Positions 35,164 to 46,400 of a DNA stretch of 64,000 bases are shown one piece after another. The notes beneath the pieces are model-generated. The model was not told the origin of the DNA and made no database searches. It was given only the letters and a program-made list of their open reading frames with translations. A program made the position numbers and the translations under genes. Each line of letters opens with the position of its first letter. The stretch's first letter is position 1. Origin of the DNA: Poecilobothrus nobilitatus (Eukaryota > Arthropoda > Insecta > Diptera > Dolichopodidae); NCBI GenBank assembly GCA_947095535.1, contig OX352774.1, positions 33,124,496 to 33,188,495 of the forward strand, read 5' to 3'.

Positions 35164-36540
35164 ATAGGACATTTTTGAAATTTTGAGGGGCCGTAAGTTC
35201 GGAATCCTATATAACTAAGAAAAGCTGTTAACACACGTAAAAATATATTATTGAAGCTTTAATTTTTATGTCTTGCCGAAGAAAAGTTTTTACAGGTGCC
35301 TAAGTTACAGGTGTCTAAAAATAGCATATTTTCAATTTTTGAGGCGTAATAACTCTTAAAGAGGGGGCGTTACCAAAAAATTTTCTGAGGAAACTTATAC
35401 TAATTCTAAAAGTTCTTTCTTGTCTCAAAATTTCAGGTTCCTATCTAAAGGGGTGCCGGAGTTATGAAAAAAGAAATTTCATGCAAAATGTGGTTTTCAC
35501 ATAACGGTAAATTTAAATCGTAAATTACAAAATATTACATAATTTTGATATTGTTTTATATAGATAATAAAATTTTCGATCTTCTACCGGTTTTAGATTG
35601 CAAAACTATTATGCAAAGCCCGAGATATATACATCTGAAAATGGAGCTTTTTTACAATTTTGAAGAGCTGCAGCTTTGGAACCCTTTACAACTAAAATAA
35701 ACCTTTCACACACGTAAAAATATATTATTGTAGCTTTCATTTTCATGTCTTGCCGAAGAAAAATTTTTACAGGTGCCTAAGTTACAGGTGTCTAAAAATA
35801 GCAAATTTTCAATTTTTGAGGCGTAATAACTCTTAAAGAGGGGGCGTTACCAAAAAATTTTCTGAGGAAACTTATACTAATTCTAAAAGTTCTTTCTTGT
35901 CTCAAAATTTCAGATCCCTATCTAAAGGGGTGCCGGAGTTATGAAAAAAGAAATTTCATGCAAAATGTGGTTTTCACATAACGGTAAATTTAAATCGTAA
36001 ATTACATAATATTACATAATTTTGATATTGTTTTATATAGATAATAAAATTTTCGATCTTCTGCCGGTTTTAGATTGCAAAACTATTACGCAGAGCCCGA
36101 GATATATACATCTGAAAATGGGGCTTTTTTACAATTTTGAAGAGCTGCAACTTTGGAACCCTTTACAATTAAAATAAACCTTTCACACACGTAAAAATAT
36201 ATTATTGTAGCTTTAATTTTTACATCTTGCAGAAGTAAAATGTGTGCAGGTTCCTAAGTTACAGGTGTTTAAAAATAGCAAATTTTCAATTTTTAAGCCC
36301 TAATAGCTCATAAACAGGGGGTGGTCCGAAAAAATTTTCTGAGGAAACTTATACTAATTCTAAAAGTTCTTTCTTGCCTCAAAATTTCAAGCTTGTATCT
36401 AGAAGCGTGCCGGAGTTATGAAAGTAGAAAAATCATGCAAAATTTGGTTCTCACATAACGGTAAATTTAAATACTAAATTTAAAAAAATTGTATAATTTT
36501 GATATTAATTTACAAAGATAAAAGAAATACCTGTCGAATG
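35164..36540 (+). repeat. 477-bp tandem repeat inside copy B
   Basis: GAGGCGTAATAACTCTTAAA starts at 35341 and 35818, and the diverged AAGCCCTAATAGCTCATAAA at 36295, a constant 477-bp period. Units 1 and 2 are nearly identical, differing at a few positions, while unit 3 is diverged. This implies a recent duplication of unit 1/2. Confidence 0.85.
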
Positions 36541-36745
36541 ACGTTTTCAGATTGAAAAAATCTTGAGCGGAACATAAGATATATGCATTTAAAAATAGGA
36601 CTTTTTCAAAGTTTGAGGGGGTGTAGCTCCGTAATGGGGGGGGCTACATGAAAAAGTTGTTCCACAAAATTATTTTTTTTATGAGACCTACCTATGGTTA
36701 AAATTTTTTTTCTCTATCTTTAACGGTGTAGAAGTTTTGTAAACA

Positions 36746-36780
36746 GACGGACGGACGGACGGACGGACGGACGGACGGAC
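36746..36780 (+). repeat. (ACGG)n microsatellite
   Basis: Thirty-five bases of uninterrupted GACG/GGAC tetranucleotide. Shorter, impure versions occupy the same position in the other copies of the element (for example 48265-48293). Confidence 0.9.
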
Positions 36781-36832
36781 AGAGTGAAACTAATAAGCAC
36801 ATTTTTTCAAAATTTTTTTGGAAATGTGCTAA

Positions 36833-38440
36833 AAACTAAAAGGAAATTATAAAAATAGCAAATCGACTGCAAATGATAAATGCAGCTGTTATTATTTTCA
36901 TTACATTTTCGTAATGAATGAATATTTTCATTGAAATTTTTCTTTTTTTTTTTTCTTTAATTCATATTATGTACGTATATGTATGTAGCTATAATATATG
37001 TGTGTATGAATAAATGCATGTTTTTTTTTTTTTTGTGTAATACCATTAAAATGCAATTCAATTAAATTAAAATTGCGTAAGCGTAATTATTTGTATAAAT
37101 GGGACATTTTCAATTCGTTAAGTTTAATTATTACTGTGTATATGTATATGATATTAGATGTAAAGGTTTTTTTTTTTTTTTCTATTTCTATTTTTATAAT
37201 ATTATTTGACTCGTGTTAGGTTTTTCTTTTGGACATTTTAATTTTGTTTTGTTGTTGTTTTTTTTTTTTTAATGAAATCGAAATTTTATTCGCATATGAT
37301 AAAATAAAAGAAAGGAAAAATCATAATAAAGATTTGATTTTTCTTATGAAAAAATTAAAAAAAATAAATTCTTAGAATTAAATGGAAAATTTTTAAATAC
37401 ATATTATATATATGTATATAAATATGAAAAATATTTTCTTATGATATAATTGAGTTGTTTTTTATTTCATTTTATTATGTTTTTCTCTTATGATTTCCTG
37501 TGATTCCAATTTTTTGTAATATTTTTGACCTTATTCAATTCATATTTTGAATGTTTTGGTATTTCAGAGATTTAATTTTTATATTTTGTTTTAAGAGTGG
37601 AAAAAAAAACTAATAAAAACAAGTTACTTTTTCACTTTTGAGCATAAAATACTTTTTTTTCAAAATGGCATCTCTACTACAAATCGTAATTTTATATTAT
37701 ATTAATCCTAATTTTGTATTTATATATCTGACATATAAGTTTGATGATCATATATTTTTAATTTAATTTCTGAAATTGAAATGGTATCGCGATATATGAT
37801 TTAAATTATTAAGGTTTCAGTTAGGTTATTAGTAAAGCGGTGATTCATTGCTCGCGTCTTCTTGCGCGTTGTTTTGACATTTAAATACATATTATATATG
37901 TGTATGTATATAAATTTTAAATTATATCTGACTCTATAAGCAGCACAAAGCAATGCTAATAGTTCGACTAGATCTATTTTCTACTTTTGACAAACGTTGA
38001 CAACACTTTGACATATTATATATTTAACTTGAAAAAAAAGCCTAAAAAATTTTAAGTTATAAAATTTATAAATTCTTCTGTATTCATTCATTTATTTTCT
38101 TTTTTTTGAAGTTGAAATACAAGATTATAAAAATTTTAAAGTATTTTTACTTAAATGAGAACAAAGCGACACTATTATTGGGTCATCAAAAAACTTACCC
38201 TATGCCACGCTCTAAGCAAAAAAACTTACACTAACGCGAAGCTGTAAACCACATTTACAATGAGGCGAGAATTGGATTACCACCTTTAAACACTCGAAAA
38301 ATATCGTTGTCAATAAAAAAAAAAAATGTTTTTGTCAAGGCGCGTTTAACATCGCTTTAACCCTCTAACATGTTTACACACTAAACTATAGATTTTTTTG
38401 TTATTGTTTTTAATTTCTGTTTCCAACTTCCTTTATTATT
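36833..38440. other. Non-coding AT-rich DNA
   Basis: Contains two slightly GC-richer islands (37845-37880 and 38210-38370), but no exon, RNA or repeat family was recognised in them. Confidence 0.5.
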
Positions 38441-38458
38441 AATTAAATCTTGGAATCT

Positions 38459-38496
38459 CCTTACCTGGAAATAAAAAGAAAAAAATTAATTAATTT
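38459..38496 (-). promoter_or_regulatory. Candidate recursive splice site (ratchet point)
   Basis: On the minus strand a long polypyrimidine stretch ending TTTTTTTCTTTTTATTTCCAG is followed directly by GTAAGGAG. The AG is the complement of 38466-38465 and the GT begins at 38464. A 3' splice site abutting a 5' splice site with no exon between them is the consensus of recursive splice sites described in long Drosophila introns. ATTAATTAAT lies about 22-30 nt upstream as a possible branch region, and no other AG occurs in that interval. If used, it would place the window inside a long minus-strand intron. Confidence 0.5.
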
Positions 38497-39235
38497 TTAA
38501 AAATTTTTTTATTTTTACTTAAAATTATAATTTTTTTAATGATGGTGTACTATATGATAACATATAGTGGAATGTGAATGGGGTCCCCAAGTCACCTAAA
38601 GACGCTAACATTACACCACTAACATTACAACAGAACAATATAATTTAAATAATTTAAAAACAATAATAATTTAAAAATAAACAATACATATAAATATATA
38701 TAAGATAAACAAATGCAAAAAAATAACAATTATCAAGAGAAAACGAACATTAAAATTTGTCAAATAAAAATATCTCTTCTGGTGAATTTATTGACAATTA
38801 TGTTTTTATAACTGAAATTACCTTGGTTAAGGTTAAAATACTGCTTAAACTGTTTTGTAGGCTAACGTTCTTTTAAAAAAAATGTACACAGATAATTTCA
38901 TATTGTTGTTTTTGTTTAGATTATACACGTTTTTATTTGTTATAAGCACGCGTTCTTTATTAATTTGTGTACTGTCTGGCATAATTGATATTTGGAAAGT
39001 TAAACAAATTTGGTTGACCGTAAGCCATATTAGTCGAACATATTTTTTTTTTTTTCACTTTTCATGTACTGTTTAGATTCATAATGGTTATGTCGTCTTT
39101 TAATGTTGTATTAATTATCTGAAATAAAAATAAAATCTATTTATTTTATATTATTAAACAAAAGTAACGTATATCTTTGGGTCATCAACAATCACAAACT
39201 GTAACTGAGGATTAAAAAATATGAAAGGGTATAAT
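38497..39235. other. Non-coding AT-rich DNA
   Basis: No gene or repeat was recognised. Confidence 0.5.
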
Positions 39236-39247
39236 AAATAGAAGATG

Positions 39248-39438
39248 GGGGCATCGGTGGCCTAGTGGGTAAGAGCGTATAAAATACAGTGTGAACACCG
39301 AGAGAGTGTGGCTTCGATTCCCACACACGTCCTCTTATAACATTTACAGCCACGCCTGAACAGAAAAGGCTGTGTAATTTCCTGTCCACATTTATGAGGC
39401 ATTAAAAATGTGGCATTTATTTGAATGCATTAAAAAAA
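39248..39438 (+). mobile_element. tRNA-derived SINE, full-length copy S7 with 12-bp target-site duplication
   Basis: It starts GGGGCATCGGTGGCCTAGTG. In order it has the A-box region GGCCTAGTGGGTAAGAGCG, a B-box with one change (GGCTTCGATTCC), the CGTC...ACA segment, CAGCCACGCCTGAACAG, AAGGCTGTGTAATTTCCTG, then an inserted ATTAAAAATGTGGC stretch, and ends GAATGCATT plus A. AAATAGAAGATG at 39236-39247 is repeated exactly at 39439-39450. A perfect duplication implies recent insertion by a LINE-type endonuclease. Confidence 0.9.
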
Positions 39439-39450
39439 AAATAGAAGATG

Positions 39451-40007
39451 ATGTAGGACATCTTCATCAACCATAACTTTCCTTGCTTAAGTACAAAGAG
39501 CAGTTTTAATACTATGACGAAAAACAATCTATGACATGGGTTTGTGACAGTTAACCTAACATTTTTTCGCAAAGAAAAATTTTACCTAAAACCATTCAAC
39601 AAAAAATATTTAACAGAAATGCCATTTTACAAAAAAAATATTTTGAATAAATTTTTTAACAAAAAGGGATAGTTAGTAAAAAGACATTGAGCAAAAGGAT
39701 ATAACAAAGGATATAACAATAACATGTGCAGGATATTGTATTTTCAAAAAAAGCGTAAAAATATCTGAAAAAGCAGATAAATTAGATTTATTAAATGACC
39801 TCCTAATGCTGATGTTATTAAGAGTCGACCCTTTATAAAACTGAATTTGATATCATAGAATACATCAATTGGATGTTGTGAATAGTGTTATAGTTGCCAA
39901 GGCTTACATTATTTTGATTAAAACAACTATTTGCGATATGATTATTTTGCTAAGATAAAATTTATGAACTAAGGAATTATATCAAATAGCATTAAACGAT
40001 ATTAAAG
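39451..40007. other. Non-coding DNA
   Basis: A degenerate run of AACAAAAA-type words at about 39560-39720 hints at short tandem units, but no family was defined. No gene was recognised. Confidence 0.45.
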
Positions 40008-40195
40008 TTTTTTCTTTTGCGATTCATATAAGTGGTAGTCATCAAAAGACACTAAAGAGCAAAGAGTCCGAGTTCTCTGTCTTTATGTTGAACCTTAACC
40101 CACTAAGTACCACCTATTTTTAACCAAGCAATATAGCTTACAAGTCCTATAGTACTCATGTACTGTCTGGTCAAAAGAAGTTAAATTTAGCGAAT
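40008..40195 (-). mobile_element. A-tailed repeat family G, copy 4
   Basis: Minus-strand copy. Its T-rich left edge (complement of the A tail) is followed by CAAAAGACACTAAAGAG, CCCACTAAGTACCACCTAT, GCAATATAGCTTACAAGTCC and, at its 5' end, TACTGTCTGGTCAAAAG, the complement of the start of copy 1 at 4.44 kb. Confidence 0.55.
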
Positions 40196-41034
40196 AAAAA
40201 TTGATTTAAAATTGACAGGCATATTGTGAACAAAGTTGCAGATGCTCACTTTGAATTTTTGGACGGTGTATAATATATAGAATTTGCACGTCTGAAAAAT
40301 GAATTGGTCTTCTTTTTAATATACAGCATTTTGATGTTACAAAACGACAGAATTGCGCAAATGACTCAAATAAAGAAAAATTACTAATACCTATAAAATA
40401 AATTTTAAATGTACCTGTATGAAAAATTCAAATTAAGAATTTAAATTAAAATGGCATATAATTTGTTAAAGTATATTTTTAGAATTTGAATGTTTAATTC
40501 AATGATTTTTGAATTATTTATAATAATGAAGTTTAAACTTTGAACTTTTGTTTTGTAATCGTATAATCGTGATCGTATATTCTATTAATATGCACCTTAT
40601 ACTCATCAGTTTCATCTTGATGTGAAATTTACTGTGATATTTATCACAAAACAATCATTGAGAATACATGATTTAATGAGCAATAATTGAATTAATTTAA
40701 CTAAATTCAATTTAAAGTCTTTACATTTTATAACTGAAAAATTAGTCATCTTAATGTTATTTTTTAATAAATTTTTTTTTAAATATTCAAAACATTAAAC
40801 AAAATAATATGTAAACTCCAAACCAGAAAGTATATAATTATTATTGTAAAGTTTACCAGGGAAATTCCAAGTATAAATATAATATAATAATTATTATTGA
40901 ATATGTTAATTAATTCTTCATATGGTTTTTTTTAATCAGCATTTCTTTACAAAATATATATATACTGATAGTATGTATATATATTTAAATTATTAGAAAT
41001 CTACTAGCATATATAATTTAATCTATATACCGCA
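40196..41034. other. Non-coding AT-rich DNA
   Basis: No gene or repeat was recognised. Confidence 0.5.
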
Positions 41035-41038
41035 TTAA

Positions 41039-41364
41039 CACGTTGAGACCAACGCTTACCAGCGAATATAAAAAACATTTGTGTCAAGTCTCATGTGTAT
41101 CACCGGTGAACCTCACTCAAATGTTTCAAAATACCGTGATCACGCGTGAACATAAAAATAAACTTCCCTTATGTTCGAATGAACATTTTTAATGGTAAAA
41201 ACAAGTACATTAAATTGATTCGGGATTTTGAGAGCATTCTGTAATGTTCACCGGTGATAAACATATAACTTAAAGTAAGTTTATTTTTGTATTCACTATG
41301 GTGAGAACTGAATTTTGAAAGATTTGAGTGATGTTCACCGTTGATACACGTGGAACTCAATGTG
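41039..41364. mobile_element. piggyBac-like MITE, near-palindromic, flanked by TTAA
   Basis: Left end CACGTTGAG (41039-41047) and right end CTCAATGTG (41356-41364) are inverted repeats with one difference, each abutting TTAA (41035-41038 and 41365-41368). The inverted similarity extends inward: the blocks GTGTATCACCGGTGAAC, CACTCAAATGTTTCAAAAT and ATAAAAATAAACTT on the left all have inverted partners on the right. About 45 bp just inside the left end are unmatched. TTAA target and CAC termini are features of the piggyBac superfamily. There is no coding sequence. Confidence 0.8.
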
Positions 41365-41368
41365 TTAA

Positions 41369-43034
41369 TTATAAAAATATTTTTTTTTTTTAAATATTCT
41401 GTAAACTTTCCCACAACAATTATTATAAATAAAAAGTTAAATATAAATAAAATTCACAATATTTATGGTTCTTTTTCTGATTTTTTAATTAATGTTTGCA
41501 GGGTTCTATCATTTCTAATAATGTTTAACCCTATAGGATGGTATTAAATGTAATACAAATTGAATATAATTTTATCTTAGCAGAAAAAAATAGTGGTACC
41601 AATCGGCAAAAAGATAAATAACAGAAAATAGTTTATTTAGCTATGTCTAGATCTAATTGCGTGATATGAAGTCGAAAATTCAGTTAATACCTCATTTTTC
41701 CAAATAAACTAACGATTCTCAGTTTTGAAGTTTAAACAAATAAAAATTTATTAGACGTTTTGTACTGGGAATATAAATTAGGAAAACTATTTTCGACCAT
41801 AAATTTCACCAATTACTTTGTTTTTAAAATTATTTTGAACAAGTAAAAGTTTCTTATTAGTTATCTATATATGAGTTGTACTGTTCTTTAAAAACCACAA
41901 ACCAAATCAAAATAAAAATATTTTATATCCCGATAACAAAATACCTTTTAAATTAAAATAAAAAAAAATCCATATAAATTCCTTATTCTATCCCTTATGT
42001 TTTAATAATTTCAATTTTTTTCTTTTTATGTAAATTTATGCCGGGAAATTCCGACCAAATTATGTTTTTTCTGGAATTTCCCAGTTTTTTAAATATATAT
42101 TTAGAATTATACTACAATAGCCTAATTAAATAAATAAAATTAAAAATAAAACCACAACGATGAATAATATTGTTGAAAAAAACAAAAAAAAAAAAAAAAA
42201 AAAAAATGGATTAAAAAACTTGTCAATAAAATTATTTTTAATAAAGAAATATAAAACTTATTTTTTGTCAACCAAAACTTCGGGCAAGAAATACTAAATT
42301 ATATATTATATTCTTTTTTTATAATTTTCATTTAATTAAACACAACAATTTAAATAAAACTTAAATACAGTATTTTTATGTACATAGGTGTAAAAGGTTA
42401 ATTTGTTTTTTCGCTGCTATTATTTCCGTTTTTTTTTTTTTATTTAATATTTACTTTTTTTGTTTTCCATAAGGCAAAAGCCAAATAATAATTTTATGAT
42501 TTACGCAAAACAGTCACGTCTTTTTGTTTTTGTTTTTGTTTTTTTTTTTTTTATAGTCGCACGACGCGAGAAAACAATCATTCTCACGCGCTTCTTTAAC
42601 TGTTAGCGATAACATACATACGATAAAAAAACACAAAAACAAAAAAAGCAATACTAAAAATTATTATAAAAATAAAATAAAAAATCCTCTATAAGTAATT
42701 ACAGGTGTTTAAAGAGTTGTATTTAATAAAGTGCAATAAAAAACTGCGATTACTTGTTAGTTCAGTAGTTAACTAATGTTTAATGTATAATAAACAGTTT
42801 TATTTGATTTTTTTTTTCTTTTTGGCTAGTAGGTAAAAAACTAATTATTTATTTATTAAATTACTCTCTAATTCAAAATAAAATTAGAATTACATATCTA
42901 CGTAAATATTCATAAAAAATTAAGAATATCTATAATAATTGATATTTTGTCTACATTGACGTCATTTTTCTAAATAGACAGAAGCGTGCATTTGTGTTTA
43001 TTTTTTACAAAGTGACAACATTTTTTTTTTTAGT
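41369..43034. other. Non-coding AT-rich DNA
   Basis: A GC-richer island at 42557-42610 (TCGCACGACGCGAG...) follows a long poly(T) ending TATAG. It contains an imperfect hairpin (CGCGAGAA 42565-42572 / TTCTCACGCG 42581-42590). It is not strong enough to call an exon. Confidence 0.45.
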
Positions 43035-43215
43035 TTATTCCTCTGCCACATAAATCTGACAAGCAAATTATAGAGCCTTTCCTTTCCATTTATGATGGTA
43101 AATATCGTAAACAGAAATTATTCTTAGGACATGTGTACGATTCGAATCTATACTCCATTAGTGTTTATTGCACATTTTAAACGCTCTTACTGACAACAAG
43201 GCCAGCAAAGCCCTA
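43035..43215 (-). mobile_element. tRNA-derived SINE, diverged copy S8
   Basis: Minus-strand copy. CTGCCACATAAATCTGACAA, then GCCTTTCC, GTAAATATCGTAA, GGACATGTGTACGATTCGAA, CACATTTTAAACGCTCTTAC and CAAGGCCAGCAAAGCCC follow the family order. It is the left unit of a 180-bp tandem duplication with S9. Confidence 0.75.
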
Positions 43216-43434
43216 TTTTTTATTTTGTTTTGATTTTAAAGGGTTAAAAAAATAGCCTTTCCTTTCCATGTGTGATTGTAAATGTCGTAAGGAGAAATTA
43301 TTCTTAGGACATGTGTAGGATTCGAATCCATACTCAATTAGTGCTTATATTGCACATTTTAAACGCTCTTACCGACAATAAGGCCAACAAAGCCCTATTT
43401 TTTATTTTTTTTTGATTTTAAAGGGTTAAAAAAA
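43075..43434. repeat. 180-bp tandem duplication of SINE plus flank
   Basis: GCCTTTCCTTTCC starts at 43075 and 43255. Both units end with ATTTTTTATTTTG/T...GATTTTAAAGGGTTAAAAAAAT, outside the SINE. The units have scattered substitutions and small indels, so the duplication is not brand new. Confidence 0.8.
43255..43398 (-). mobile_element. tRNA-derived SINE, tandemly duplicated copy S9
   Basis: Repeats S8 from GCCTTTCCTTTCC onward, including its downstream non-SINE flank. The B-box complement (GGATTCGAATCC) is better preserved here than in S8. Because the flank is shared, this copy arose by local duplication, not by a second retrotransposition. Confidence 0.75.
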
Positions 43435-43435
43435 T

Positions 43436-46400
43436 GTTATTTTAAGTTATTTGCTACTTTACATTAAAAAAAAAAATATTTTAGGATGCATATGCCACAA
43501 TAAAAATTTAGCCATATCGTAAACCGTTCGAAGGGATACAAATATAAAATGAAAATGCACTTTCCAAAAAAAAAACAAAACTGTGTAAAGAGCACTGAAG
43601 ATGATATTCTAGAGGAGTACTTGAGACAACAAAAATCGTCATCAACCAATTAACACTCCGTACTTTAAACGTTACTCTTAGACTTAAGAAACGTAAACAA
43701 TACTATACTGGAATGTGTAAAAATATGTAATAAATTCAGAAAGAAGAGTATAAGTAATAAAACCAGAAGGCTTGGTAAAGAAAGGCTTTTTTTTTTAAAT
43801 TAAAAATTATCAAAAAAATTCAGAAAAAAATAATTTCAAAGGAAAGTGTTTCAATACAAAAGAAAAAATGAAGTATTAGTATTGCAGCAGCAGATCAAGA
43901 ATGAGTTAAATGGTATCTGATTTATATTAAATTTTATAATGAAGTTGTAGGAGCCAGGAACCTAAAAGTCATATAAAATATTCAAATTTCTTATTTTGAT
44001 TTTTGAACCATTTTAAAAACTAATTTTTTTTCTCATACATTGTGTTTAAGAAGCTGTTACTCACATATAAACAAAGAAAGAATCAATTATATATAATATT
44101 TAATTTATTATTTCCATTGTATTTTCAATCAAATGGTAAATAATTAAAGAAAGGTAAAAATATTAAACAGAATAAAAAAGAAAAAAAACATAACAACAAA
44201 TCGATTTAAAATAAACATAAAAATACTACATTGTTTTGACAGATGTTTTTTTGTTAATATTTTAAATTAAAGGCGCCATTCAGGCGATGTATGTTATTTT
44301 GACAGGTACATTTATATTAAATATTATTTGGTTTCATTAAAAATAAAAAAATGAAAAAAATTGTTTTCTTTTTTCTTTGTACTTAAAATCTAATAAGTAC
44401 GCATATATGCATATAAGAACACAATATATTACGTATTAAGTACATTTTATATTAATTAATAAAAACAATTAAATATTTTGTTTTTTTTTCTTTTTTAGAA
44501 ACAACAATTGACATTTGCTATAAAAATGTTTTTTTTTTTTTTTCAGTTAAATTAAAAAGGTTATTGGCCTGTAAAGTAAAAATGACGTAAATGACCTTGA
44601 ATTAATTAAGTACACTTATGTATGTATAGGTAGGTATATAAGATTTTTATTGTTTTTTTTTTTTTTTGCATTTCATAATAGGGTTAGTGTTGTTTCCCAC
44701 TTTAGCTTTGACGTAAAATATTGTATTACAAAAGAAAATAAATTAAAAAAAAAAAGAAAGGCAAAAATTAAATTTAATTGAAAAAATTAAAAATTTTTGA
44801 CGTAAATAATATTCATATGTTTTATTGTTGCTATTTTATTTATTCTTTTATTGTTTTATTTATTATATAAATTTGTTTATTATTAAATATTGTTTAATAT
44901 TTTGTTATACAATAAATGAATTAAATAATAATTTACATATTTATATTTTTTTTTTCCGAATTTGAATTGTTTTTTTAATTTATATACATACTATATACAT
45001 ACCTTATACCTATTTTGTTTAAAATGAAAACAGGTGGTTTTTAACAGATTTAAAGTTTTATTTATTTTTACCTTTTATATATTTACTTTTTTTCAGATTT
45101 TTAAAAAATTTTGACATTTAATTTATGTAGCAGTTTATTATCATAATAAAAAGAAACTATGTAATGCGTTACTTCTTCATAGCTCTTTAAACAATCTTTT
45201 GAAGCACACGTGTTTGATTTTCTTTTGAATTAAAAAAGTAGATATGGCAGCCGAAATAAATCTCCTACATAAAATAAATTTAGAAAGGCTGGAGCCAGAT
45301 AGAACTTAAATACTGATTGGTTTAAATTAGTGAAATTAAACATAATTGGTTTTTAATACAAAAATAATTAATAATCTGGGTCAGTCAAATCAGCAGAGCA
45401 GAGTTGTCTAAAAAAATAAAAGGATAGAACACGTGATAATGTAATGATTGACCGTTATGTTAACGCTAAATTATGCTGAATATTTATGCATACGTTTTCT
45501 GTCAAATTTTGAAGCAATAATCAGAAGTGTAGCTAGACTAATATATAAATTATAGGCTGTTTCGTATATCCGGAAGTAATTCTTAATTAAAAAAAAAATA
45601 TTTTAAAAATATTTTTTGAATATTTTAGAATCATAAAACAATAAAATTAATTTCAATGCAAGATTCTATATACCATCTCTTTATCAAATTATATTAAGTA
45701 TACATATGTAGGTAGTTGAACAAATTATTGAATCAATCAAATCAAAAGAATTAAAAGAAGAACAATAACCAGTTTATTTTTATTATGAAATTATAAATAT
45801 AAATAATTTTTTTTTTCTTACATAAATAGTAAATACATACAAACATTTATATTAAATATGTACATATATATATGTACATATATTTAAATTTTGCATAGTT
45901 ATGTATTTTACTTTATTTCTTTTATCTGAAAAGTTAAATTCCATTTAACACTGTATAAACCATTAATAACACATATAAAAGAAACAACAGAAAGCCAAGA
46001 AGCCAAATTCAAAAGAAACAAAAAGCAAAAAAAAAAAAAAACAACAAAACACCATCTAATCGTAACTGAAGCCAAAAACTACAAAATATATATTTTTTTT
46101 TTATCACAATTACAAATAAATCAAGCATTTTTTAAAAGTGTTACCATCATTTTTATAACTAAATTTAAATATCAATCGACCAGCTGTTTTACTAGGTATC
46201 AATGATATAAAGCTTTTTTATATGTCATTGTTGCAACAAAAACCACACCAATAACACAAAATAAAACTACTAATTCTATATAATTCCAATATTACAACAA
46301 ACACAACAACAAAATAACAGCATTCAAACTTGTTATGCAACTTTGTCTATTTGGCCTCAAATGCAATAAGGTCGAATTCAAATTTAAATATAAATTGCAT

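Larger units (their letters stand above)
35045..36832 (+). mobile_element. Helentron-like non-autonomous element, long copy B
   Basis: The 5' region has AACCAACGGTTTTTAAAAG and GCACATTTCCAAAA (35076-35089). The latter is the exact inverted complement of TTTTGGAAATGTGC near the 3' end (36816-36829). Between them are three tandem units of 477 bp, then a unique tail, an (ACGG)n microsatellite (36746-36780), AGAGTGAAACTAATA and a terminal hairpin (AGCACATTT 36796-36804 / AAATGTGCT 36822-36830). Subterminal inverted repeats, central tandem repeats, a microsatellite and a 3' hairpin together resemble Helentron-associated elements (HINE/DINE type). No Rep/helicase gene is present. Assignment by architecture only. 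Confidence 0.6.

Noticed and set aside
37845..38370. Possible MITE with GCGCGTT-type ends
   Set aside because: TAAAGCGGTGATT and the complement of AACATCGCTTTA are only loosely alike, and no target-site duplication or extended inverted repeat could be found.
43460..43960. Possible coding remnant (TEDDILEEYLRQQKSSS frame)
   Set aside because: The frame is short, quickly broken, and matches no family I recognise. The surrounding sequence looks like ordinary non-coding DNA.
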